Shown here in pieces: positions 48,423 through 60,838 of a stretch of 64,000 nucleotides of DNA. A model generated the notes under the pieces. That model saw only the letters and a program-made list of their open reading frames with translations. It was not told the DNA's origin and did not search any database. Made by a program: the position numbers and the translations under genes. Each line of letters begins with the position of its first letter. The first letter of the stretch is position 1. This DNA comes from Nyssa sinensis (Eukaryota; Streptophyta; Magnoliopsida; Cornales; Nyssaceae): the NCBI GenBank assembly GCA_008638375.1, contig CM018041.1:8320627-8384626 (forward strand), in the 5' to 3' direction.

Positions 48423-49208
48423 ATTGCACATCCTTGTTTATCATTTATTTACAGGTGTTTCTTTTGCTTGAGTGTGTTTTCCTTTTAGTTGCTCTCTGAT
48501 TTCCATGCAGGACAACTGACGAAATCATCTCTGTCATATATGCCATTCAGTCAGAATCTTGTTTGATTGATTTATGGGATTTGCATTCCCCCAAGTTGTG
48601 AGATGAATTTAGGCAGGACTTGTGGAGCTTATTAGCTTTCTCATTTTCCTTTCATTTTAAGTTAGATGTTTGGTTGTGAAAAGTTCAAATGAATTGTTTA
48701 TGCTGTTTATTAAAATGTTCCAACTTCTTGGACTCAAAAATGTCTTACCATCTAGCACTTAAATTATTCATCTCCATTGCATTGTGCAGTTGTTTGCTGG
48801 TTGTAGGTTAATATTCTTTTGGCTGTGATCAGCTGTGTATTCTAGATGAAAAAAATAAGGAATTTGGTTGTTTTGGGGAGGAAAGGAGGCTGATCCATGA
48901 CTTGGGGGATTTGTGCGTCCCATCCCATCCCATCCTTCCATGGATTAAATGTACCATAATGCAGTAAATGCTGCTTCGAGATTTAAGACGCAATAAATAA
49001 ATTTGGATAATGGTTCTGATCCTGGCTACCATCGTGTTAGATGTACATCGACCCTCCAAAATGCAGTGAATTCTCTTTCCGGTTAAACAAATCATGCAAA
49101 GTCTTTATTCAATGAAAAAGCCCCAGAACATGTGATAAATATTATGAATAATTATACTTACCTTGTGTTTTTATTTGAAATTACACTTACTATCCTCTTA
49201 TTATATTG

Positions 49209-49242
<34 letters not shown>

Positions 49243-50089
49243 GTCTCTCATTATTAGGGTTTCAACTAATTTTACTTTTTACATTAGTAAAATATCCCAA
49301 CTTCTCTTATTGTTTTTAGAGATCACATGAGTTGATGTAACTACTAGATATCACAAGAAAAGTCATTGTAATTATTTTTAAAGATAAAATAGTAAATTCA
49401 TTTTTTCCTTTGACAATTCTACGTAAGTCAGTATAATATCAAAATTTACACAGGAGGCCCTTGTAAGAGATAAATTATCCCTAAATATTAAGATGTTGCC
49501 ATCCCATTTGGATCAACCAATATTTCTGGAAGATCAACAAGATGTTCTCAAAAATGCATCAACCTTTGATCTGCCAGCATGACTAGTTTTTTTAAACACA
49601 TCTGCGGACTTTGCCCTTACTGGGGTGAAAACCAAAGACTGGACCATAAAGACAAGCATAGAACCTTAAAAAGCCTAAAAAACAAGAGAAACATAACACC
49701 ATGAAATGGTAAAATTATATGAGTGTCTTTCATTAATTAATCAATATGAGAAATGTTAATATCAAACTGACTGTATAGTCCCAATTCTACAAACCTTTCC
49801 TAAAAGAATAAAAGATGATAAAGATCTTTCTTCATAACCCCAATATAGGAAGACAAAGCAGTCCTTATTAAAACTTTCTACTCTGGCTAATCTGGTGGTG
49901 GTTGCTGATACAGATGGAAACCTGTTCCCCGGGTTTCCAGGCAAAAAAAAAAAAAAAGAGAAAGAATTTAGCGGGCAAATTCCCCAACACTAACTGCAAG
50001 TTAATCATCCAAACTTCGACTGCCTGGAAGCTTGCCCTGTCCTCATGTAAAGAAAAACAAAATATATGGAATTTGTAGCTGATGCTCTC
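48423..50089. other. Convergent 3' region between WLIM1 and the translocator gene
   Basis: WLIM1 (plus) and the translocator (minus) end toward each other here, so both 3' UTRs lie in this region. It also contains a TA microsatellite (49210-49238). No gene seen. Confidence 0.6.
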
Positions 50090-51107
50090 TCAGTCTGATC
50101 CTCCTTTACCACGCTTCTTGGCTTCGCTGTAGAGGACAACCCCCATGACTGTGAGTGAGTAGCCAAGCATCCCAGTAACTGAGACGGGATTTCTAAATAT
50201 TAATATTGAGACCACCACAGCCACAGCACCTTTCGCATTTCCCAGGACCTGGAAGAGCCAACAAGTATTTGTTACCAAAGTAGAGCCAACCATTTGAAAA
50301 AAAAAAAAAAGACCTACAACATTTAAAAAAAAAAAAAGGGAAGGGACCATACTCATGAAACTTGTGTCAAGACTTTGATTAGAGGACCCCAAAATGTACA
50401 ATATTTGATATTACTAGTCTGTACCATAATTGTACACTTTTTTGTGTGTATGTATATGATTGTTTAGAAAGAGACATATTAGCCAGGACCAAATTTTTAA
50501 ACCTTTGACTTAAAGCAATCTCTCCCTTTTCCACTTTATTGCCAACTTCAACATCATTTGACAGTCAGCAAGGACAACTGTTGCTAAAAGGTAATAACCT
50601 AAAGCTGTCTCAAAATAACTATAACTGAAAGAAACCTAGTTTAGTTTGCTCTGATGAGCAATTGAGAGAATTCTTGGGAACTATGAAGAGCATTTATTTC
50701 CAAAATCAACCCCACTAAAAAAATTCAAAAATGGAATTAACATCGGCTGAACGCATAAGAGGTTGGCGGCAGATATGAAATCATACAAGCTTTCACCATA
50801 TATACCTGCCTATTTCTTGAGGCTTGGCAACATTCATTGCTTTAATCATTGACAAGATCAAACAATAGCTACCTCGGTACATAAGGAAATATTTTGTTCT
50901 GAGTTCCATTTTATTTTTAATTTTTAAAAAATTATAAAATAAAAATTAAATTTAGTATAAGTGAGTCTTATTAGAGATAGGAAGGCACAATGAAATTTAA
51001 GAGAAATTTGGAAAATTATCAAAAAAAAAAAAAAAACAATTAACAAATATTTATTAATTAGGAAAACTTGTTTGGAGCTTTGGATTAGGGAGGGAAGTTA
51101 TTCATAA

Positions 51108-51142
<35 letters not shown>

Positions 51143-54100
51143 GGATGGGTGGGAATATAATTGTTGAAGAATTTTAATATGTAATGTTAATGGGTGATAA
51201 TGTGATCTCCAATAACATCCCCCCGATCTGCCATTGTTCATTAAATTACCACACCTCTACATTCTTTTAGAATATGAAATTAAACCAAACCATTTGAGAT
51301 CTTTTTCCTCAGTAAGTATTAAAACTACCACCCCCACCAACCACCCAAAATAATAATAATAAAAACAACATTGCAAGAGGTTATGACTTAATTAGCTACA
51401 TACCAAATGGAAAAATACAATTCCTAACTCAACAATCAACTACATATAAAAAATAACAATAATACTTATTTAATAAGAATTTTTTATCAGACTTATTTAA
51501 TAAAATATTATTGGATGCCAATTACAATAATCGTCTTTACAACACCACACCTCCACCTCCGTCAAAATAACGAGTTAAACAACCAGTTGGGATCTTTTTC
51601 TCCTTAATTAGTAATAAGACTTACAAAAAAAACCCTATTTCCTCTTATCTTGTCCTCCATTGGTGCAAACTTTGACTTTATCAACAACAATTCTAGATTT
51701 TGTAGGCCTTTCCACATCCATGATCCATCTCACTCAATCTCCTAACATTAGATTTGTTTTTTTATGACACCAAAATATATATAAATATTGTGAGTGCATC
51801 ACTAAAAAATATAATTGAAGGATGCCTGGGTAAGCCAATTATTATCTTCTGTTCAGAGAAGCTAAAGGACTTCTTAATGTTATAAACTTCAAGCAACCAC
51901 CAAGTGCATCAACGATCAATTCTCGTATGACCCAAGATATCTTAAATGAAAATGATTCCACACCTCCCAAGCCACCAAATAAAGAAAAAGATAACACACG
52001 CCAACTTGGTTTCTTTCACATTATACAACTACTGGGAGTGTATTAATTTCTTCATATCACATGGTATGTGATAAGGATCTTATCCCATGCTGCAGTGCAA
52101 GAAAAACTGCAACCTGCAGGACAAGCCATCAAACAGCCATTCTAGGAAGTGAGATTTCTCCTTAAAAAATCTCAAAAAAACTTTGTTGACTCCAAAAGGA
52201 CCTACCCAATTAGTTTCTTGCTTTGTTTAAATGTTTGTCTTTGCAGATGCAAAAAACAAAACAAAAACAAAGAAATAAATTACCATAACAAGCTATTGCC
52301 CGAGGGACTTTCCTAAGTAGAACGCCTACAGCCCTAGTAATTCCAACTCTCGTGTAGCTTTTCAAAAGCGAGAAAAAATAAATAGATGGTGGATTGAAAA
52401 GTTCATTTCATGGATTTTTCAAGTACAAAAAAAAAAATAATAGATTTTTCAAATAAAATTTTATAAGGACTGTCCAGTATTGTTTCCCTTAAATTTATTT
52501 TAACTATCTATGTTAAGACATAGAAACATGGCTTTATTGTTGAGTTCTAAAATTCTTTTTATCTGATACCAAGGTGAAATAGGTGCCCATATGCTATATA
52601 GTTCCAACATATAAACTTTATTCATTTAGAATATTTGTGGAACATAATAATATATTAGCTATGAGAACTCCTTGGAAACAAGGAATTTGTTCCTATCTTC
52701 CCCTTGTCCACATGCCTTTGTGATGTGTTTGACAAATCATTCATACCCATTTTCATGCTGTGTAGCTGTAATTAGTGAAAATGGCCATGATCCTAACATG
52801 ACACGACTTCTTTATAAGCTAGACATGAGGGCACAAATAGTATGGATAAGTTCATGAATTTAATTCATTTAAAATATAAATTTATAGTTTCTAATAAGTG
52901 AAGAGTATCTTAACATAGAAATTGAGTGAGTGGCGCAAGCATTTAATATTCTATTTGCTATTAACATATTGGATTATTTGTATGATCATTATCAAATTTA
53001 TTTGAATCGTTTAAGTGTGGATATGAGCTCTAGTTGATGTGTTTCGTTCCAGCAATGGTTTACTATTGTTGGCAATATGTTTTGTGTCAGTAGTGGGTTA
53101 CTATTGCAATGTATTCCGTGTCAATTGAGATTTAATACTGTTGACTTCCAGTACTGATAATGTTTGCAAGTACCACTGTGACGGGCACTTTATATTGATA
53201 TTGTGCTAGCCAGAGTGAGTGCTTATGCGAATTTGGAAATATTATTTGTTAACATTGCTTTATTGAAATGATTCTTATATCAAATGAAAAATAATTTAAT
53301 TCTTTTGTTATGACAATTCATATGAGTAGAGATCAATTGTGATAGGTTATTGGAGAATTTGTGAGAGATATATTTAATCAAATTTATTTATAGTTAAGAT
53401 TTCTTTTAATTTGGATTATTTTGAGACATGTATTAAAGTTATTTTGAAGATTGTTAGTTTATTGGATATTTGGAGACTAAGATTATTTATTTATTTCATT
53501 TATGGATTGTGAATAATTAATTGACATTATTTGGAGTTCTAGAAATGCTTGACTTAATTAATGTTTACATGGAATTAGAAATGATATTTGTTAAAGGTTT
53601 GATGATTTAATTGATCTAGCCTACGTGGAGGCTTATATTGAATTTATACATGTTAGTTGCACACTTGCACTCTGGATCCAGAGTTCGGGTTTGGGTGTGA
53701 CAATTCGTGTTAATGTAATTATGTAATCCCACGCTACGGTACATACACTATAAAAATCAATAAGACTAATATGATCCCCAGTTTCTGTTTTCTTTAAACA
53801 GAAAATTATTGCTTTTTTGTGGTTTAGCTATCAAAGTTGAACGAATGCTTAATAGCAAGCACAGAAGCAAATGTAATGCAAGGGGAAAGAAGGTTAGAAC
53901 AGAAAGGGAAGCATACCTGTAGAGTCAGGGCACTGGTGTGTTTTGTGACCAAAAAATTGGTCAAATTCACAAAATATGCAAGCGCAGAATTGAATAGCAG
54001 ATACCAGATGATCCTGATATCATCTCTCGCAAGTGCCAGTGTGATATCAAGTACGTTTCTTTCCATAATAAGTGTTGCAGGAAGTAGAAATACAACAGCT

Positions 54101-55627
54101 ATCGGAGCCATGTACAGGAGGAGGTTCATAGAATTCAGCTTTTCCCTAAAACAAAATTAAGAATCCTTTCAGTATCCACTTCCAGATTCAGAATTAATTT
54201 GAAGGTGAAAATTTAAAAAAAAAAAACTTGATTTTTCTCAAATGTGTAAGTTTGTAATGCATGAACATATAAAAGAATGTTCATTACCCTTCAGAAGAAA
54301 GCAAAATCCCTTGAAGCACCGTTTTGAGTGCCCTTGCAGCCGTAGCACCAATACACATTATAAACCCAAATAGATGGAAACTTGGCTCACCCTGAGGCCA
54401 CGAAAAGAGAAAGATATTAGAACCAGAAGTTAAACGGTTTGCTCCAATAATAACATAGTATGAATTATCAATTCCAAAGTCTGAAAATTAGACCAGCTGA
54501 GATGCAAGCTTCTGAGTTCTGACCGAATCTGGTTTATCCATACTTGAGCTCACTAACTAAATGAATCTATTTGAAGGTTCCTCAAGTTAAAATCATTCCA
54601 ATAATAACATAGTCTGAAAAAGTATAAATTCCAAAGTCTGAAAATTAGACCAGCTGAGATGCAAGCTTCTGAGTTCTGACTGAATCTGGTTTATCCATAC
54701 TTGAGCTCACTAACTAAATGAATCTATTTGAAGGTTCCTTGAGTTAATTGATCGCTAAAAGGAGTGATCACAGACTCACAGGTTACTGTCCTAAAAATGG
54801 GAGTGAGAAATTACATAATTCTAAATTAAATAAATGATGACTATATAGTTGCTGGGAAAACGCAAGGAACAAAAAGAAACTAATAGCCTGATATAAATAA
54901 ATTCGGCCCAGTGGTACTGAGAATTCATTTTCTTGCAAACCAAAGAAATAAAACACAAATTTCTTCTCCCCCCCCCCCCCCCCACCTCAATAATCTCAGC
55001 AACCACAAAACAGAAACCCCTTTAAACAATAGTAACTGTGAACAAACAAACAAATCACAACATGATAATTCTCTCGCGTAATAGCTACCACTAATGAAAG
55101 AAGACACAATTCAGCAATAAAGAATTGTAATTTATCAACAAAATTAATAGATTGGCAGATAAAAATAAGGCTCATACCCCGCTGGCTATTATGACACCAG
55201 TAACAACAGGAATGAGAGTCACATAAGTGAGCCAAGCCTCCCTCTTCAATGTCATTAAATATGCAAACACAGCCGTAAAGAACGGCGTCGTTGCCCCAAT
55301 TGCCTGATTGAATGAAACGGGCAGATAACGAAGCGAAATGTTACCGCTAACGACAGAGGCGCAAAAGACCAGACTGAGGGTAGAGATCTTAAAGAATTGA
55401 ACGCGGGATCGGATGGTCTGCATAGGGACCATCTTCATCCATGCAATGGCGATGTAGCTGAGCAGAGAACACGCCATCATATGGCACATGGTAAGGAAGA
55501 TCGGGTATTTGAAGCCATAGTTACTGAGCAAGTACTTGTTCAGCAACAAAACCCCAATGTTTGACGAGTACCATGCCGTCACGAGCCCGACCGTGAAGAA
55601 TCGGCTCGAGCCCCTCATCGCAGACAT
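50090..55627 (-). CDS. Sugar phosphate / nucleotide-sugar translocator, TPT family (KT group, At3g11320-like)
   Basis: Multi-pass drug/metabolite-transporter-superfamily protein of the triose-phosphate-translocator type. The closest remembered relatives are the Arabidopsis 'probable sugar phosphate/phosphate translocators' At3g11320 and At5g05820, likely in endomembranes; the substrate is not certain. Four minus-strand exons: 55627-55178, 54391-54288, 54145-53917 and 50248-50090, with GT-AG introns and agreeing phases. The product is 313 aa, with about ten predicted hydrophobic segments. Recognisable parts are [68 protein letters not shown] and the end [13 protein letters not shown]. The lysine in TLKREAW and the KKRGK tail fit the KT group. 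Intron 3 (3.7 kb) carries an LTR. The coding sequence is intact. Confidence 0.94.
52575..53702 (-). mobile_element. LTR with adjacent PBS in translocator intron 3
   Basis: On the minus strand the block begins TGTCACACCCAAACCCG at 53702 and ends TATTTCA at 52575, then CCT and TGGTATCAGAT (52571-52561). TGTCACACCC is a common start of plant Ty3/gypsy LTRs, and TGGTATCAGA is the initiator-Met PBS core. Length is 1128 bp. Beyond the PBS I recognise no coding sequence, so the internal part was deleted or is unrecognisable. The second LTR and target duplication were not found. Confidence 0.55.
54444..54747 (-). repeat. Two-copy 154 bp tandem duplication in translocator intron 1
   Basis: The unit runs from CCAATAATAACATAGT through AAGTCTGAAAATTAGACC and GATGCAAGCTTCTGAG to ATCTATTTGAAGGTTCC. 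Copies lie at 54444-54597 and 54598-54747, with only a few differences (CCGAATC/CTGAATC, CTCAAG/TTGAG). It is relatively recent. A 16-base poly(C) follows at 54968-54983. Confidence 0.9.
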
Positions 55628-55675
55628 GAATTGTATCGAATTCTAACCTTGACCTTTGAAATTTCAATCAAAATC

Positions 55676-55718
<43 letters not shown>

Positions 55719-56060
55719 TGTGTGTTATCCTAGTGTAGCATTGGATTTGTTAGGGTTAGATAAAGAAATGAAACGGAGGAGGAGGAGGAGAGAAGACGAA
55801 GTGAGATCCGAAGAGCATTCGTGAGTCTAGATAGAGAAACAGATCACGTCCGCCCATGGATCTGATAGAACTTCATGGGAGAAACGAGAATGAATATAGA
55901 GAGAGAGAGAGAGAGGCGTGCGTTTAGCGTGTGATAAATAGAAGGATGTGGCGTTTTGAGGACGACCGACGACGAGTTGTCTCGGGGCTCCTGGAAAGAG
56001 AGAGGAGGGGAGAGAGATTTTAAAAGCAGAGGAGGTAAACGCGTAGAGGGGAACAAGTCT
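55628..56060 (-). promoter_or_regulatory. 5' leader/promoter region of the translocator with TA and GA microsatellites
   Basis: A (TA)n run (55674-55697) joins (GA)n (55696-55718), and a second GA run lies near 55896-55915. On the minus strand these are CT-rich leader repeats just upstream of the ATG at 55627, common in plant 5' UTRs. The transcription start cannot be fixed. Confidence 0.5.
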
Positions 56061-57702
56061 GCGTTTGTGTTTTTATTAATTAATTAGGTATTTAATTCCT
56101 GTTGTTGTTTTTGTATCTAATGACGATTCTTCTTTGAAACGTCTTCTTGTGGACTTGTCCTGTGCCATGTACAGCACGAAACAAGTAAAGGAATACCTTT
56201 GACTTGTATGCATATGCTTATATTTGTATTTCATATTTATTTTTGAATTAATTAAAAATTATTGTGTACAAACTAAGGTCCAATCCCAAACATATTAATC
56301 CTAAAAGTTCTTAAATTTTTTCATTAATTGATATGAGATTCAACAATGATGACGTGTTGATGTATTATTTTTTTAATGACTAAACTACCCATTGCAAAAT
56401 ATAAAATCACTCGTCTCTTTCTCTCTCTCGCGAGTTCTTTCTCAGTCTCTCTATATCAAAACACTCACCCAAACCCTAATAGATATATTTGAACGTGACG
56501 TTTTGTGGTGTTTTTTGTGGGTGATTGTGGTGGTAGCATAGGATGCTGGTGGCGATTGTATCGATGGGCAATAGTGAGTTTCGGTGCTGCGAGATGGAGA
56601 GATCAGCGACGGATATGATTGGAAATGCAGAGATTGGCAACAACAATAACAATGATAGGAGATGGAGAGGTCGGTAATGGCAACGATAACGATGTGCAGA
56701 TTGATCTCTTATTTCGTCTCTATTAAAGTTGAGATCGGCAACAACCTATTTTGATAGAGACATTCTTCTTCTCTGGTCATTTTTTTCTTCATTTCAATGG
56801 TTTACTGTGTAATGAATTTGAATTACAATGATTAATAATGCCTTGTGTTGGTCTTTTGATCTAGTAGTTTGTGAATGGATTTATGGAAGGAGGCAGAGGT
56901 GGCTGTGGAAGGAGGTGAAGGTGATTGGGGATGGGGGGGATAGTTGTTGAATGTAATCGCGGTGACTTGTTGTCCGAGATTGATACCTGTAAAGAGAGAC
57001 CTTAGGAAATGACTCTTTTTGTATCTGTTATATATATAGGAGTTTTGAGATAGTGAAGGATTCTCGTTTTTTTTTTTTTATAAAAGTGTAAAATTGTATA
57101 GTTTAAGAATCTGTGATATTTTACACTCTTTCATACCCAATGAATTTTTAATTATTGTGCTTCAAATACAATTTTTTACTACCTTTAAAGTCTTGTTTGA
57201 CCATCCAACATGTGGTTCAAAAGCTCAATAAAATTAATAACAATTTATAATTTTCTCAATTTTTATGAAAGTGTAAATTTTATAGTTTCAAGAAACTGTG
57301 AAATTTTATATTTTTGTTAAGACAAAAAATTTTAGTGGGAAGCTATAAAATTTCACACTTTCGTAGAAATAAAATTTTACAGTTTCAAAATGATTTTTTT
57401 TTTTTTTGAAAATTCATATTCAATATGAATCTTATTTGATAGATCTCTACTTTTAGAGTTCAAATATATAAATTTTATTTAAAATAGATTTATATATTGT
57501 GAGTTTTTGACTTTTAAATTTTTGAAATTTTATCTTCGCTACTAAGCATTTTTCACGGGATTCAATTAGATCGAGTTAGAAAAAAATGTTGAAAGGGTAT
57601 TCTAGTCATGAAATAATTAAAGGACTTGTGGGGTTAACATGTTTGAACGTGGATCTTATAATAATTTTAATAATTTTCATGGACTTGTGTCCAAATAACC
57701 CT
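56061..57702. other. Intergenic, repeat-like
   Basis: The segment 56440-56990 is GTGGTGGC/GATGG-rich and may be a remnant of a repeat related to the ACC-rich segment at 9340-9700. No supported ORF. The rest is AT-rich. Confidence 0.4.
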
Positions 57703-58236
57703 TTATTTTTTTGGGACAAATTACAATAACCTCTCTCACTTATTTGACAATTATACTAATTTCGTCTGAAATTTTTAAAATTACACAAAAGTTATCTGCT
57801 TTACTTAATAAGATACAAATATTTTATTCTGTTAATTTTTTTTCTTCAAAATAACAAAACTACACATTTTATTATTTTTTTTAGTTTTTAAAATTTTGAC
57901 CAATTTTTTATTTATTTTGCAAATAAATATTGATAAAAATTTTAAATTTATTTTTATATAAAATAAAAAATTTTATTTACCTTAAATTTATTTTTAAATA
58001 AACTGATAAAAATTATTTTTTAAAAGTTAGAAAAAATTGGTAACAGTTGAAAAATGTAAAAATAAATAAATAAAATAGACAATTTTTTTATTTTGAAGAA
58101 AAAATTAACTAAAGAAATATATCTATATTGTCAAGTAAAATAAGGGAGGTCAATATAATTTTAAAAATCTCATAAAAGGTTAATGTAATTATCAGAAATC
58201 TCTAAAAATACTAATGTAATTTATCATTATTTTTTT
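57703..58236. mobile_element. Foldback MITE-like element, 514 bp, with 10 bp target duplication
   Basis: TTATTTTTTT flanks the element exactly at 57703-57712 and 58227-58236. The left end GGGACAAATTACAATAACC and the reverse complement of the right end (TGATAAATTACATTAGT) are similar. Internal segments also pair as a long imperfect inverted repeat: TTGACAAT, GTTAATTTTTT and CTTCAAAATAA occur inverted near the other end. No coding sequence. A 9-10 bp duplication would fit a Mutator-like origin, but the AT-rich target weakens this. Confidence 0.7.
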
Positions 58237-59642
58237 AATAATAATATGCCTGAAAAAAATTTCGACTTCTATTTTGAGTCTTTGATGAAAAAAATATTTG
58301 GAATTGTTCTCTCATTGTAGGTAATCTTATGGAAATGAGTGATGACTGATCCTTAAAAAAATAAAATTTAAATTTAAATTTTTTTACTAAACAAACACTT
58401 TACAAGAGACCACAAGATGAACTGATTCACCTATAGAGATTGAAAAATTATTTGGACTTGATATGCCTTTTTTGGGCTTATTTAGTAATTTTGAAACATT
58501 GGGTAAGGCCCTTTTCTAGCAGCTTTTGTATGTTTGTTTTTCTTGTGTTTACAAATATTTTTAAGAATAAACTACTTAGTCACATGATTAAATTTTTAAA
58601 ATTATTTTTATATTAATTTTATTTTTAAAAATAATTTCATCATTTGGAGAGAGTAAAATTACTACATATAACAATAATTAGAATTTCCTGTATTAAACTA
58701 GTCCTTGTTGGGTGCATTTGAAAATTCAACACTAAACTCCCACTAAGTTTGTATCAAATGTACTGGTTGACTTAGTTGGATGATTTTATTGTGTTTTCAA
58801 TTCAAAAGAAATGAGTACCCAAAAAACATTATGCTTCATGTGGAAGTCAAAACAAGTAGGCTTTCAAATAAATTTGAATGGCTATAATTTATTTATCAAC
58901 TTTTTTACAAGTGAATTATCTTTTTTTTTTTTTTTATATATTCTTGGATATCCTGATCAGTTTAAGCACATCAGATTAAGTCTCTTTCTCTGTAACAGTG
59001 TGATTCATTATTTAAGTTTTAACTATTAACGATCGATAAGTGTTGGAATGTTAAAACAGATAAATAATCTAACACAGTTCATAGTTGAATTTGCATAGAA
59101 ATAAATGTTTATATTTTTTGAATAGACAGTGAGAATTGAACTCATGACTTTCTCTTTAAAAGAGACATCAATGGCTCAGGTTGACTGAACTAGTCTCAGT
59201 TAGTTAAATTGGATTATTTTTCATTGAAAGCCAAATTTAAAGAAAAAATATGACAAGCCTTTTTTCATTCATTATTGTTCTGTTTATAATTCTATTGTAT
59301 TTTCTCTCAATTAAATCTTTTTTTTAATTGGTGACATTTAAATATCTCAAATAGATCTGAATTTCTCAAATATTACAACTCAAATTAGATCTAAATATCT
59401 CAAATATTACAACTCAAATTATTTTGAATACTTATATTATAAGAACTCATGTTTTATATATTTTTAAACATAACACTTCTTTTACTCAAAAAGTAATTTA
59501 AAATTTCTCCAATTTATTAATGATACTTAATACTTCTTGAATGCCTATTGAATTATTTCAATGCTGAATAGTTTTCAAGTACTTTATTTATTATTTTGCC
59601 TCCTATTCGTTAATTTAAGGAGTAATTACTTGGTACAAATTT
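58237..59642. other. Intergenic, AT-rich
   Basis: No gene seen. The segment near 59127-59190 (GAATTGAACTCATGACTTTC...) resembles a reverse-oriented tRNA B-box-like repeat fragment common in plant DNA. Short direct repeats of AAATCTCAAATATTACAACTCAAATTA occur at 59345-59425. Confidence 0.45.
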
Positions 59643-60838
59643 TAGGAGTGGCTATTCATGTTGGTGTGACGTGTTCGAATTGTGTTACGATATATATATT
59701 TTAAAAATAGTGTCAATTCGAACATGACTCGATTAATTAATTGTGTCAATTTTTTTTGACACGAACACAACTATTTATTAATAAGGTTAACAGTACTTGA
59801 TTAATCCGTTTAATAAATAGGTCATGTCAAATAGAATGATCCGACACAAATAATCTGTTTACACACGAATGATTTATTTGACACGAATGACCTGTTTAAA
59901 TAAATTATATATCATTCTTATTCAAACCATAATATATAGCTCAATTAAATCATTTTTATTTAAATAATGAAATAAAATATTCATCATTCATTAACATGCA
60001 TTATTCAAATTGAAATAAATTTTCTTTTTCTTTTTTGTGTAGAAAATTATGTTTCATCTAAGTTCAAATACTAAATACATTTATAAAATCAAATTAAATA
60101 TAAATATAAAAAATCTTTCCAAAAATCTTTCAAAAAAGTTGTTAAAAAAAATTATTCCAAAAGATTTCAAAAATATGTTAGCTAATTTATATTTCTTATC
60201 ATAATTTTTTTTATTGAAATAATTAATACAGTCCAGTTTAATAACATTATTTTAAGAGGGGAAAGAAAGAGAGAAAGAAGAATAATATATGAATTATTTA
60301 AGTTTAATAATATAATTTTAGAATATTTAAAGGGATTACAATACTATTATGGTTAATTAATATAGTTTAACTTATTAACTTATTAATTATTTATTAGAAT
60401 TTGTCTTTCAATTTATATGAACCCATTAAATTTGTTATTGAAGTGATAAAGATGAATTCAATTAAAAAATTATTATTTAAATTATTATATTTTTATATTA
60501 ATACTTATACATTTACAATCATGATTAAAGTAATAATTATATTACTTAATAATTAATATTTTCAAAAAACATTCTTTTATAGTTATATTATTAAATAGAG
60601 GAAAAGCACATATAATCATGTTAATAGTGTCAATTTCAAATTAACAGGTCAATTTCAAGTTAAATGTGTCTTTTTGAATCACACGTCATGAGATATGTTT
60701 TAATTAATGTACCAATTTAGGGTTAGTGGGATCAACCCAAACTTAGACCTTAACACGATTAAGTCAAATTCAAAACTTGTTAAGTCCGTGTCATTTTTGA
60801 ATCGTATTCGCGAGTTGTGTTTAATATTGTCAATCCTA
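59643..60838. mobile_element. Degenerate non-autonomous hAT-like element (TAGG...CCTA)
   Basis: The left end TAGGAGTGGCTATTCATGTT and the reverse complement of the right end TAGGATTGACAATATTAAACAC are similar. They resemble the common plant repeat beginning TAGGGGTGGCAATTCGTG (recalled). Inside, ACACGAATGA(C/T) motifs are repeated (59850-59900). No coding frame is seen and no clear target duplication was found. It is old and diverged. Confidence 0.45.
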
